DNA from: Catalinimonas alkaloidigena
Lineage (GTDB): Bacteria; Bacteroidota; Bacteroidia; Cytophagales; Flexibacteraceae
Assembly (NCBI RefSeq): GCF_900100765.1
Contig: NZ_FNFO01000001.1
Location: forward strand, 496,001-560,000
Reading direction: 5' to 3'
Length of the DNA stretch: 64,000 nucleotides
In this document: positions 52,938-60,774 of the stretch, piece after piece
Numbering within the stretch: position 1 is the stretch's first letter
Layout of the letters: the number at the start of each line of letters is the position of its first letter
Program-made: the position numbers and the translations under genes
The notes under the pieces: model-generated
The model's input: the letters and a program-made list of their open reading frames with translations, nothing else
What the model was told of the DNA's origin: nothing
The model's database searches: none

Positions 52938-53513
52938 TTAGCCCACCGTGTGCAGGGCTGCCGGAGCGCTCACCTGCGGTTTAGCGCGCAGCGCCTGGTG
53001 TAAATGGCGCTCCTGGTGCGTGACCACAAACTCAAAAGCCTCGCCGGTGCGCAGCCGCAACAGCCGGAAGAACTCCAGCGGCACCCGACGCGCGTTCAGC
53101 GGGGCATCCTCGGCGAGATCGAGAAGGTGCAACAACGCTTCCTGCTGCTGGAGGAACGTCGTGAGTACATCGCGCGACAGCGGCTCCTGCGGAGGCACCA
53201 TGTGCTTGAAGGTCTTCTGTTTTTTCGGGTTCTCCGGCGCGACCGACCGAATCGACCAGTTCCCCAGCCAGCTCTTCTTCACTTCTTCGAGGATCGGGCG
53301 GTCGGCTGGGCCGTGCAACGCCTGTGCAAGTACCGGCACGTAGTAGCGACTGTAGCGATTCAGATGGTCGAGGCATTGCAGGATGCTCCAGGCGCCCGGC
53401 GCGGGCGGACAATTCAGCATTTCGAGAGGAAGGGTGGAAAATTCGCGGCGGACAAGGTCCGTTTGTGTGCGGACCTGTAGGCGGAGGGCGCGGAGGAAAT
53501 CGGTAGACGGCAT
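52938..53513 (-). CDS. DinB family (YfiT-like) protein
   Basis: This 191-residue four-helix protein starts at the ATG at 53513 (MPSTDFLRALRLQVRTQTDL); frames upstream are not signal-bearing. The DinB_2 hallmark is present: AWSILQCLDHLNRYSRYYV and a late THQERHLHQALR supplying His ligands. DinB-like proteins are metal-dependent and often act as thiol or small-molecule transferases; the substrate is unknown. It lies 56 bases downstream of the Crp/Fnr gene on the same strand, and a perfect Crp/Fnr-type palindrome sits about 53 bases before its start, so it is a likely target of that regulator. Confidence 0.88.
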   Translation of the reverse strand: MPSTDFLRALRLQVRTQTDLVRREFSTLPLEMLNCPPAPGAWSILQCLDHLNRYSRYYVPVLAQALHGPADRPILEEVKKSWLGNWSIRSVAPENPKKQKTFKHMVPPQEPLSRDVLTTFLQQQEALLHLLDLAEDAPLNARRVPLEFFRLLRLRTGEAFEFVVTHQERHLHQALRAKPQVSAPAALHTVG

Positions 53514-53559
53514 GGGTTTCTTTTTTGACAAAGGTAGGGGGGACAACAGGTGCCGATCC

Positions 53560-53573
53560 TTGATTGAAATCAA
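53560..53573. promoter_or_regulatory. Perfect FNR/CRP-type palindrome upstream of dinB-like gene
   Basis: TTGAT-TGAA-ATCAA (53560-53573) matches the TTGAT-N4-ATCAA site exactly. It overlaps the last codons of the Crp/Fnr gene (stop at 53570-53572) and is 53 bases (to its centre) from the DinB start codon. Confidence 0.6.
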
Positions 53574-54130
53574 GATTGCGCCTGGATGCGGCTCAGGGTT
53601 TCGGGCGTCATGCGCAGGTAGGAGGCGATGTACTTGCGCGGCACGAGCTGAAACAGGTGCGGACTGCGGGCCTGCAACCGGGCGAGGCGTTGGGCCGGAT
53701 CGTGCAACATCAGATCGATTTCCCGTTCGATGCGTCCCAGCAGCGCCCGCTCGATTTGCGTGTGCCAGAACGCGGCCAGGGCCGTATGTTCTTGCATAAA
53801 AGCGTAGAAATCGTGGCGGGTAATGCCGCGCAGTTCACTTTTGCGCAGTGCCTGGATGTTGTATTCCGATGGGCGACCTTCAATGAACGACGGAAACGAA
53901 CAGATGAGCGAAGGCGCGTAGGCAAAGCCCACGCAGATGTCTTCGGTTTCGGTGGGGTAAGAGAGCCACAGCGCCCCGGACTGTACGAAGTAGAGGTGAT
54001 GCTCCACTTGCCCACGCCGGGAAAGGAAATCGCCCCGCGCGACAGTAACCTCCTTCTGCCAGAAACGCAGCAGCGCCGCGATGGCGTCGGGGGTCAGTTG
54101 GGTGTGCTGTTGCAGCAGCGTGGCGAGCAT
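53570..54130 (-). CDS. Crp/Fnr-family transcriptional regulator
   Basis: This 186-residue protein starts at the ATG at 54130 (MLATLLQQHTQLTPDAIAAL). The N-terminal cyclic-nucleotide-binding-type barrel is seen in VTVARGDFLSRRGQVEHHLYFVQSGALWLSY (kept short here as SRRGQVEHHLYFVQSGAL) and PSFIEGRPSEYNIQALRKSEL. The C-terminal helix-turn-helix is PRKYIASYLRMTPETLSRIQ. No Fe-S cysteines are seen, so direct oxygen sensing via a cluster is unlikely. The length is in the normal range for small Bacteroidota members. It is probably the regulator for the site next to the DinB gene. Confidence 0.93.
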   Translation of the reverse strand: MLATLLQQHTQLTPDAIAALLRFWQKEVTVARGDFLSRRGQVEHHLYFVQSGALWLSYPTETEDICVGFAYAPSLICSFPSFIEGRPSEYNIQALRKSELRGITRHDFYAFMQEHTALAAFWHTQIERALLGRIEREIDLMLHDPAQRLARLQARSPHLFQLVPRKYIASYLRMTPETLSRIQAQS

Positions 54131-54280
54131 CGGGAAACGGGACGGTCGGCAACGAAGATAGCCATTCTGCGGGGTGCGGCAAGGGCGGGCTGGGTGCCGT
54201 TCGTAAAGTCGTCTGAAAAAGCATAAAATGTCTCGCACTGAGGTGTTTACTTCCGGTCGTGACGAGTACTTTCGCCGTCG

Positions 54281-55543
54281 ATGACGATGCCTTCGAATGC
54301 CCACGATCCCTGGGCGGCCCTGCGATACGGGAACTTCCGACTTTTTATCTCGGTGCGGCTGTTGACCACGTTGCTGACGCAGGCGCAAGCGGTAGTGGTT
54401 TCTTATCAGCTCTACGAGATCACGAACGATCCCCTCGCACTGGGACTGATCGGCTTGGTGGAAGCCGTACCGGCGCTGACCGTGGCGCTATACGCCGGAC
54501 ACGTCGCCGACCGCTACCACCGGAAGCGGATCGTGCTGTTGAGTTTCGCCATGATTTTCCTGACGACGCTGATTCTCTATCTCTATTCGCTGGAGTTTGC
54601 GCAGTGGCACGCCCGCCTGGGTACAGCCCCGATCTACCTGGCCATTTTCTTCACCGGGCTGGCACGGGGCTTCATCAGTCCGGCCAACTTTGCCCTGATG
54701 AGCCAGCTGATTCCCCGGGCCATTTACCTGAACGCCACCACCTGGAACAGTAGCGTCTGGCAACTGGGCACCATCATCGGGCCGGCGTTGGGTGGGGTGC
54801 TGATCGGCGCGATGGGCGCGACGAACAGTTACCTGGTCGTGATCGGCATTCTGGCCGTAGCGGCGATCCTGTTTTCGTTTCTGCAAAACGTGCCGCCGCC
54901 CGCCTACACCTCGACCGAAACGCTGGTGACGCGCATCCGCAGCGGCTTGCAGTTCGTGTTCGGCAACAAAGTGCTACTCAGCCTGATTACCCTCGATTTG
55001 TTCGCCGTGTTGTTCGGTGGAGCCGAGGCGTTGTTCCCGGTCTTCGCGCGCGACATCATCGCCAACAACAATCCGGAAGAGACGTTCGGACTGCTGCGGT
55101 CGGCTCCGGCGGTGGGTTCGGCCCTCATGGCGCTGGTCCTCACCTTCGCGCCGCCGATGAAACATGCCGGGCGCAACATGCTGCTGGCGGTGGCGGGTTT
55201 CGGACTGTCGATGATCTTCTTCGCGTTGAGTCAGCACCTGTGGCTGGCGCTCTTTTTCCTGTTTCTGAGTGGTGTGTTCGACAACATCAGCGTGGTCGTG
55301 CGCTCCACGATGCTGCAACTCCTCACGCCGGACGACATGCGCGGGCGGGTTTCGTCGGTCAACTCCATGTTCCTTAGTTCATCCAACGAAATCGGGGCGT
55401 TCGAGTCGGGTGTGACGGCCCGCTGGCTCGGAACGGTCACCTCCGTCGTGTTCGGTGGCATCATGACGATGGTCGTGGTCGGCTTCACCAACTGGCGCGT
55501 GCCGCGCCTGAAACGCATGGACATGCAGGAATACAGCCGGTAG
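54281..55543 (+). CDS. MFS transporter (EntS/MFS_3-like)
   Basis: This 420-residue inner-membrane protein has about 10-12 predicted spans (LFISVRLLTTLLTQ, LGLIGLVEAVPALTVALYAG, IVLLSFAMIFLTTLILYLY and so on) and the MFS A-type loop ADRYHRKR. The conserved R-G-F-x-x-P-A-N and the late MRGRVSSVNSMFLSSSNE are typical of MFS_3 exporters such as EntS. The start is the ATG at 54281 or the one two codons later. It might export a siderophore or drug; substrate unknown. It is divergent from the Crp/Fnr gene and ends 3 bases from the convergent histidine kinase. Confidence 0.93.
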   Translation: MTMPSNAHDPWAALRYGNFRLFISVRLLTTLLTQAQAVVVSYQLYEITNDPLALGLIGLVEAVPALTVALYAGHVADRYHRKRIVLLSFAMIFLTTLILYLYSLEFAQWHARLGTAPIYLAIFFTGLARGFISPANFALMSQLIPRAIYLNATTWNSSVWQLGTIIGPALGGVLIGAMGATNSYLVVIGILAVAAILFSFLQNVPPPAYTSTETLVTRIRSGLQFVFGNKVLLSLITLDLFAVLFGGAEALFPVFARDIIANNNPEETFGLLRSAPAVGSALMALVLTFAPPMKHAGRNMLLAVAGFGLSMIFFALSQHLWLALFFLFLSGVFDNISVVVRSTMLQLLTPDDMRGRVSSVNSMFLSSSNEIGAFESGVTARWLGTVTSVVFGGIMTMVVVGFTNWRVPRLKRMDMQEYSR

Positions 55544-55546
55544 CGG

Positions 55547-57319
55547 CTAGCTGACGACCGACTCCGGCACCGCATTGGGAATGGTGAAATAAAAGTGACT
55601 GCCCTGGCCCGGGGCACTTTCGACCCAGATCATGCCTCCGTTTTTCTCCACAAACTCGCGGCAGAGGGGGAGTCCTAACCCCGTCCCTTTTTCGTTGTGC
55701 GTGCCCTTAGTCGAGATGTTATGGGTCCCGAAAAGCCGAGGCTGCACCTCCGCCGGAATGCCGATGCCCGTGTCGCGCACGCAGAGGGTCGTGTGGGTGT
55801 CGCCTACCTCAGCCGTGAGGGTCACCTGGCCGCCGGAGTGGCAGAACTTGATGGCGTTGGACAGCAGGTTACGCAGCACCAGATCCATCATGTTTTTGTC
55901 GGCGCGCAGCCGCGGATTGCCCGCCAACCGGTTGTGGAGCGTAATCTGTTTGTCGTGGGCCTTCTTTTCTAACAGCGGCAGAATCGGCCGGGCCAGGCTG
56001 TGCAGCTCGAACGTAACGGGTTGGAACAGATCACCTTTGAGCTGGTTTTTCGACCAGGAGAGCAAGTTCTCCAGCATCTCCATCGTATACCCCACGTTTT
56101 GCGATAAGGAGGCCATCATCAGTTTCAGCTCTACGTCGGTCACATCGTCGCTTTCCGCCAGGTTGATCAGGCTCATCAGGCTGGCCATCGGGCTGCGCAG
56201 GTCGTGCGAAATGATCGAGAACAGACGGTCTTTCAGTTGGTTGAGTGCTGCCAGTTCGTGGGCTTGTTCCTGTAATTTTTCCAGGGCTACGGTCTGTTCC
56301 GTCACGTCCCGGAACAACAGCAACTGCCCGCCGTAGACGTCGCCCTTTTCGCGCAGGGGCGTGGCAATCACCTCCAGGTAGCGTGCCGTCGGGCCGTGCG
56401 TCAGCGTCAGTGGAAGGGTGGTGTCGACCCGAGTCGTCTGCAAGCGATGCAGGGCGGCCTCGCCCGGAAAAAGGTCGGGCAGCGTCTGGCCGATCAACGG
56501 GCTGGTACGCGGGGCAACCCACGCCTTCAACTGCGGATTGGCGTCTACAATGCGTCCCTTCCGGTCGAGCACCAACACGCCCTCGCGCATCACTTCGATC
56601 ATTTTGCCCCGCGCTACGGGCACGATGTCGAACAACTGAAAGCGCAAAAATCCGATGCTGACCAGCACCACCGTACAAAAGAATGCGTAGGGCGTCGGGT
56701 CAATGCCGTGCGGCAGGCGAATGCCCAGAAAATAGAGCACGTTGACGCCCCACGGAATAAAGTTGCTGGCGAAAATGAGCAGACTCTGTTTGCGGTACAG
56801 CGGATCGGCCTTGCGGAAGTGGGCAAGCAGCAGCACGTTGCCGCCCACCAGCAGCGCGTAGAAGTAGGCGAAGTGGACGTAGTACCACGGCCCTCGTTCA
56901 AAACTGATGCGGGCAACCGGTTCTACCAGATGAACAACCGGGTGCTGGTAGTACAAGTCGTGCCAGGGACTCGTCCAGACCAGCAGGAGCGTGACCACCG
57001 GCTCCACCAACAACAGCCCGACGGTGAGCGGGGTGAGCCATTTTTCCTTTCCGACAAAATTTATTACAAACAGGGCGATGCAGAAGGGCAGTGGGGCAAT
57101 GCCCAGGTAGAGCAGTTTCATGAAAAGCTGCACCGTCGGGACGGTGGTGCTGGCCACCTGGCACCCGTAGAAAAACGTCCACACGACAATGGCAAACAGC
57201 AGCGCGCTAAACCAGCGGATGGCCCGCGTCGGTTGCCGCACTAAGACGAAGGCGAACCCCGCAATGACCAGACTGGCAAAAAAAAGGGTAAGCGCGAAAA
57301 CGTTGAGCGAAAAGTGCAT
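55547..57319 (-). CDS. 7TM sensor histidine kinase with PAS domain
   Basis: This 590-residue protein has a seven-span N-terminal sensor (about 1-215; LTLFFASLVIAGFAFVLVR, FSALLFAIVVWTFFYG, PFCIALFVINFVGKE). A PAS domain (about 220-325; GVLVLDRKGRIVDANPQLK) and a coiled linker follow. HisKA has the H-box ISHDLRSPM (His about 370). HATPase has the N-box LRNLLSNAIKFCH, G1 VRDTGIGI and G2 KGTGLGLPLC. All kinase boxes look intact. This matches the HisKA_7TM class, which senses extracellular or membrane ligands. No response regulator is adjacent. The 3' end is 3 bases from the MFS gene. Confidence 0.93.
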   Translation of the reverse strand: MHFSLNVFALTLFFASLVIAGFAFVLVRQPTRAIRWFSALLFAIVVWTFFYGCQVASTTVPTVQLFMKLLYLGIAPLPFCIALFVINFVGKEKWLTPLTVGLLLVEPVVTLLLVWTSPWHDLYYQHPVVHLVEPVARISFERGPWYYVHFAYFYALLVGGNVLLLAHFRKADPLYRKQSLLIFASNFIPWGVNVLYFLGIRLPHGIDPTPYAFFCTVVLVSIGFLRFQLFDIVPVARGKMIEVMREGVLVLDRKGRIVDANPQLKAWVAPRTSPLIGQTLPDLFPGEAALHRLQTTRVDTTLPLTLTHGPTARYLEVIATPLREKGDVYGGQLLLFRDVTEQTVALEKLQEQAHELAALNQLKDRLFSIISHDLRSPMASLMSLINLAESDDVTDVELKLMMASLSQNVGYTMEMLENLLSWSKNQLKGDLFQPVTFELHSLARPILPLLEKKAHDKQITLHNRLAGNPRLRADKNMMDLVLRNLLSNAIKFCHSGGQVTLTAEVGDTHTTLCVRDTGIGIPAEVQPRLFGTHNISTKGTHNEKGTGLGLPLCREFVEKNGGMIWVESAPGQGSHFYFTIPNAVPESVVS

Positions 57320-57727
57320 GGAGAAGCAAGGACGGTATCAGCCTACGACCGGTAAAGCGAAATGCCCTGAAAATCAGTGGTGTTTTCGCCCCATACCTGC
57401 ACGTAAGATAGAAGAGCTTCGTGCGATGAATTCGTAATTTTAAAACGAAATACTACATGACGCAACTTTCATACGATTGAAAGAAAAGCTTCTGTCCTCC
57501 TTCCAGAACAACGGGCAATCGCCGTGGCCTACTTCCCTGGCAGCTCAATTCTGTTAACTACTAACTCCGGAAGACGTACCGTTTTTACTTTGATGTGCGC
57601 TCAGTAAACGGGATGCGTCTGGTCACGATCCAGCACCGCGGCTCTTCTCCCACCCATGAAAAAAGCCGCTCGGACAGAGCGGCTTTAGGAGTAGCGTTTA
57701 AGCAAAATGCTGCGAAGAAGAGGGGGC
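57320..57727. other. 408-base intergenic region between kinase and frnE-like gene
   Basis: No gene is supported. It contains the minus-strand terminator near 57655-57686 and a short CTTTCA...TGAAAG dyad near 57466-57483. Confidence 0.5.
57655..57686 (-). terminator. Terminator after FrnE-like gene
   Basis: A perfect 10-bp stem, AAAGCCGCTC (57662-57671) and GAGCGGCTTT (57677-57686), has a 5-nt loop. On the minus strand it is followed by a T-run (complement of 57658-57664). Confidence 0.8.
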
Positions 57728-58435
57728 CTACCCGCAATCGCCGTCGACGGTGCAGCTGTCCCCGTCGGGATTGTCCAGCGTGACCTGCGGCAGAGCGTCC
57801 TGCCATTCCGCGAACGACTTTTCCAGCACTTGCAGGAACCACGCCGACTCCTGCGCGCCGGACACGGCATACTTCCGGTCGAACACGAAGAAGGGCACGC
57901 CCCGCACTCCGATCTGGCGCGATTCGTAAATGTCGCGTTCCACGGCATCGGCGTACTGATCGCCGGCCAGCATCGTGCGGATCTCGTCCGCGTCCAGCCC
58001 GATTTCCTGCCCCAGTTCCAGCAGCGTAGTGGGATCGGCCGTATTTTTTCCCTCGGTGAAATAGGCGCGGAACAGGCGCTCTTCCAGCGCATCGCCCAGC
58101 CCGTGGCGCTTGGCCAGTTGCAACAGACGGTGCGCATCAAACGAGTTTGCCACCACCGCCCGGTCGAAGTGATAAGTCAGGCCGACCTGGCGGGCCATGT
58201 CCGTCACCCGGTCGTTCATTTCCCGGGCCTGTTCCAGCGACCAGCCTTTGACCTCGGCCAGGTACTGGTGGATGTTTTTACCCGGATCGGTGGGCATGTC
58301 GGGGTTGAGCTGAAAACTCTTCCAGGTCACTTCCACCTTCTCGGCGTGCGGAAACTGCGCCAGCGCCGCTTCAAATTTTCGCTTGCCGATGTAACAGAAC
58401 GGACACATCACGTCCGACCAGATTTCAACTTCCAT
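57728..58435 (-). CDS. FrnE-like DsbA-family oxidoreductase
   Basis: This 235-residue protein opens MEVEIWSDVMCPFCYIGKRKF, with active-site Cys 11 and Cys 14 (CPFC) and a DsbA-type helical insertion (about 60-170), then GVRGVPFFVFDRKY with the cis-Pro. It also has an extra C-terminal pair, DSCTVDGDCG, as in FrnE proteins that have a second redox site. No signal peptide, so cytoplasmic. It is the third gene of a minus-strand set behind DoxX and FMN reductase, 7 bases after the reductase. Likely role: thiol/disulfide exchange under oxidative or electrophile stress. Confidence 0.92.
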   Translation of the reverse strand: MEVEIWSDVMCPFCYIGKRKFEAALAQFPHAEKVEVTWKSFQLNPDMPTDPGKNIHQYLAEVKGWSLEQAREMNDRVTDMARQVGLTYHFDRAVVANSFDAHRLLQLAKRHGLGDALEERLFRAYFTEGKNTADPTTLLELGQEIGLDADEIRTMLAGDQYADAVERDIYESRQIGVRGVPFFVFDRKYAVSGAQESAWFLQVLEKSFAEWQDALPQVTLDNPDGDSCTVDGDCG

Positions 58436-58442
58436 AGTTTGT

Positions 58443-59027
58443 TCAGTTCACTTCTTCAAATCTATTTTCTTTGATCATCGCCAGCCCCTTTGCCCAGCGC
58501 GTTAGCTCGCGGAGCATGGTTTCGGTGGCTTTGTGCGATACTTCGTTCGGGACAAATTCGCCCTGTTCGTTTACAAACTGCGTGAACATCGGAAAGTTCA
58601 CCGACTCCATCAGCGGCACGATGCGCAGCGTCGCCAGGTCGTTTTTCAGCGTGTTGGCCGCGCGCGTCCCTGCCGAGACACCGCCGTAACTGACGATCCC
58701 CGCCGGTTTGTAGTTCCATTCGTGAACGAGGTATTCCAGCGCGTTTTTCAGCGGTGCGGGGTAGCTGTAGTCGTACTCGGCCGTTACAAAAACAAAGGCA
58801 TCGGCCTCGTCGATGGTGGCGCTCCACTGCTTGGTGTGCTCGTGTTCGTATTGCCGCATGATGGGGTGCACCGGCTCGTTCATGAGCGGCAGGTTGATCG
58901 CGCCCAGGTCGAGCACTTCTACCTCGAAGCCGCCGTACTGACGGGCCTGTTCGGCGATCCATTCGGCGACGAGCGGTCCTTTGCGGCCGGGCCGCACGGT
59001 CGAGGTGATAATTTTCAGGTTTAACAT
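58443..59027 (-). CDS. NADPH-dependent FMN reductase
   Basis: This 194-residue flavodoxin-fold protein starts MLNLKIITSTVRPGRKGPLV, the phosphate-binding loop for FMN, and has FVFVTAEYDYSYPAPLKNALEY and SYGGVSAGTRAANTL, the conserved motifs of the FMN_red family (for example azoreductase or chromate reductase). It reduces FMN or quinone-type acceptors using NADPH. It lies between the DoxX and FrnE-like genes on the minus strand and is probably co-transcribed with them. Confidence 0.93.
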   Translation of the reverse strand: MLNLKIITSTVRPGRKGPLVAEWIAEQARQYGGFEVEVLDLGAINLPLMNEPVHPIMRQYEHEHTKQWSATIDEADAFVFVTAEYDYSYPAPLKNALEYLVHEWNYKPAGIVSYGGVSAGTRAANTLKNDLATLRIVPLMESVNFPMFTQFVNEQGEFVPNEVSHKATETMLRELTRWAKGLAMIKENRFEEVN

Positions 59028-59078
59028 CTGAGTTGAGTAAAGAACGATGAATGTGAAATCGGTGGGAAAAAATGCAGG

Positions 59079-59435
59079 TCAAAAAGCAAAGCGCCCGTAG
59101 GCGACAAAAAGGCAAAGGGCAAGGAGTACGAGGTTCATCACGATCTTCTCCTGTTTGCGCAGATGGTAGGCAATGGCCAGCACCATGATTACGGCCAGAC
59201 CGACGGCGGCCAGCGGCGTCAGGAGGGGGGCAATGCCCGTCAGCCAGGGCACCACAAGGCCGATTCCGCCCAACAGTTCCGCAATGCCGACGAACTTCAC
59301 CATGCCGGCGGAGTAGTCGTGCACCCACGACATCTGGGCGGGCATCTTCTCTTTCGGCTGAAACGTTTTTATCGCGCCTGCGATCAGGAAGAGGGCGGCC
59401 AGCCAACCCTGCGCTGCCCAGAGTGCACTGTTCAT
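59079..59435 (-). CDS. DoxX-like membrane protein
   Basis: This 118-residue protein has four membrane spans (LAALFLIAGAIKTFQ, FVGIAELLGGIGLVVPWL, LAAVGLAVIMVLAIAYHL, IVMNLVLLALCLFVAY) in the DoxX-like pattern. DoxX-like proteins are often linked with oxidoreductases and thiol stress; the exact role is unsettled. First gene of the minus-strand DoxX, FMN reductase, FrnE-like set, divergent from the HxlR regulator with a 105-base gap that should hold both promoters. Confidence 0.88.
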   Translation of the reverse strand: MNSALWAAQGWLAALFLIAGAIKTFQPKEKMPAQMSWVHDYSAGMVKFVGIAELLGGIGLVVPWLTGIAPLLTPLAAVGLAVIMVLAIAYHLRKQEKIVMNLVLLALCLFVAYGRFAF

Positions 59436-59477
59436 GGGTGAAAAGGAGTTACATGGAGATGACGCAAATGTAAAGGA

Positions 59478-59528
59478 GGTGGTTTACTTTTGTAACCAGT
59501 AGTTGAAAATATAGCGGTATACTTTAAG
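59478..59528. promoter_or_regulatory. Putative HxlR operator/promoter in the divergent gap
   Basis: A GGTTtAC-TTTT-GTAACC near-palindrome (about 59480-59497, one extra base) is followed by TATACTTT (59518-59525), which resembles a -7 box. A dimeric HxlR could bind here and block both directions. Confidence 0.35.
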
Positions 59529-59540
59529 AAACCTACTGAC

Positions 59541-59924
59541 ATGGAAACGACAACCGCCCCCCGTGCCCGTACTCACAACCCCGCCGCCTGTGCCCAACGG
59601 ATGCTGGCCGTCCGCGATGCGTTGGACATCTTGAGCGGCAAATGGAAAATCTCCATCATCAGTTCGCTGACCTTCGGGAAGAAGCGCTTCAAGGAACTGC
59701 AACGCGACGTAGAAGGCATCACCGGCAAAATGCTCTCCAAAGAACTGAAAGAGCTGGAAGTCAACGAATTGGTGGTCCGTCGCGTGCTGCCTACCCAACC
59801 CGTCTCCGTCGAATACGAACTCACCGACTACGGCTTCTCCCTCGAAAAAGTGATTCAGGAACTGGCCACCTGGGGCCACCAGCACCGCCAGCGCATCATG
59901 GGCAACGGGGATACAGAAGCATAA
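59541..59924 (+). CDS. HxlR-family transcriptional regulator
   Basis: This 127-residue winged-helix protein has the HxlR core AVRDALDILSGKWKISIISS, then RFKELQRDVEGITGKMLSKEL and VEYELTDYGFSLEKVI. The N-terminal Cys (NPAACAQRM) is in the position used by redox-sensing HxlR members such as YodB or HypR. It is divergent from the DoxX/FMN reductase/FrnE-like set and is likely to control it in response to quinones or aldehydes. The dyad GGTTTAC-TTTT-GTAACC lies about 60 bases before its start (near 59480-59497). Confidence 0.92.
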   Translation: METTTAPRARTHNPAACAQRMLAVRDALDILSGKWKISIISSLTFGKKRFKELQRDVEGITGKMLSKELKELEVNELVVRRVLPTQPVSVEYELTDYGFSLEKVIQELATWGHQHRQRIMGNGDTEA

Positions 59925-60008
59925 AGATCAACGATCCGCGAGGTCAGCCGTCCCATTCTGAAACTCTAGTTTTTATATCCTATCCAGCAGTAAAAGTATA
60001 TTTATGGC

Positions 60009-60039
60009 CGTCATGGCAAGCGCTAGCCAAGCCATGACG
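60009..60039. other. Hairpin in the convergent gap before the NTF2-like gene
   Basis: CGTCATGGC (60009-60017) pairs with GCCATGACG (60031-60039). The loop is 13 bases. No T-run follows. Confidence 0.4.
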
Positions 60040-60112
60040 TTAGTACCTCGCTCCTTATTCGAACTGCCCTCTTACTCTAAAGTAAACACCTGATTTGCGT
60101 TTCATCATCCGA

Positions 60113-60604
60113 TCAGGCCAGCGGTTTTGCCTCGTCTTTGCGGCGACTCATGAACTCGTGGAGGTTGTGCATCGCCTTCTCCTGCACCTTCCGCTGAAAG
60201 AAACCGGTGCCGCCCATCAGCAATCCCGTCAGTCCGAACGCCTGCCGCGCCCAGCGCGGAAAATCGAACCGGTCGCGCTGCTGCACGATCTTCCCCTTCT
60301 CAAACGTAAATTCCGACCGCACCACGTTCACTACCTTCCGGCCCGTCGCGGAGAAGGTATAGGTCGCGGTCCATTCGGCGTGGCCGGTGATATCCTCCGC
60401 CTGCACATTCCGGTACTCCAGGTGGAAGTCGCGTGCGTTCCGGCACAGCATTTCCCACATGGCCCGGACCTGCCCGGCGTTCAGGTGCGGAAACGCTTCG
60501 TCGTGAAACGTGGCTTGGTCGGCGTAGCACGCCTGCATCGTTTTGGAATCCTTTTGCTGAAAGGCCGTGTAGAACGTGTGGAGGAGTTGGGCGTTCGGAT
60601 GCAT
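60113..60604 (-). CDS. NTF2-like (SnoaL/ketosteroid-isomerase fold) protein
   Basis: This 163-residue protein has the cone-shaped NTF2 fold: HTFYTAFQQKDSKTMQACYA, FHDEAFPHLNAGQVRAMWEM, GHAEWTATYTFSATGRKVV and FEKGKIVQQRDRFDFPRW. It is slightly longer at the C-terminus (RRKDEAKPLA) than the minimal family. Proteins of this fold include isomerases, cyclases and ligand-binding stress proteins. The substrate cannot be read. It is divergent from the pectate lyase gene. Confidence 0.85.
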   Translation of the reverse strand: MHPNAQLLHTFYTAFQQKDSKTMQACYADQATFHDEAFPHLNAGQVRAMWEMLCRNARDFHLEYRNVQAEDITGHAEWTATYTFSATGRKVVNVVRSEFTFEKGKIVQQRDRFDFPRWARQAFGLTGLLMGGTGFFQRKVQEKAMHNLHEFMSRRKDEAKPLA

Positions 60605-60774
60605 AAGAGGAGAGAAGTAGTTTCGTAGGAACGAATATAGTCGGTTCTGATCAGCTTCCCGGAGCGCTGCGCTAGTTTTTCGGAACCTGTGGAGTATCTA
60701 CGCAATCCGAAGCGTACCCCTCTAGCAAACGGCTTCACTGAACAGAGGCCGTGCCCACTTGACACCACCTCGAT

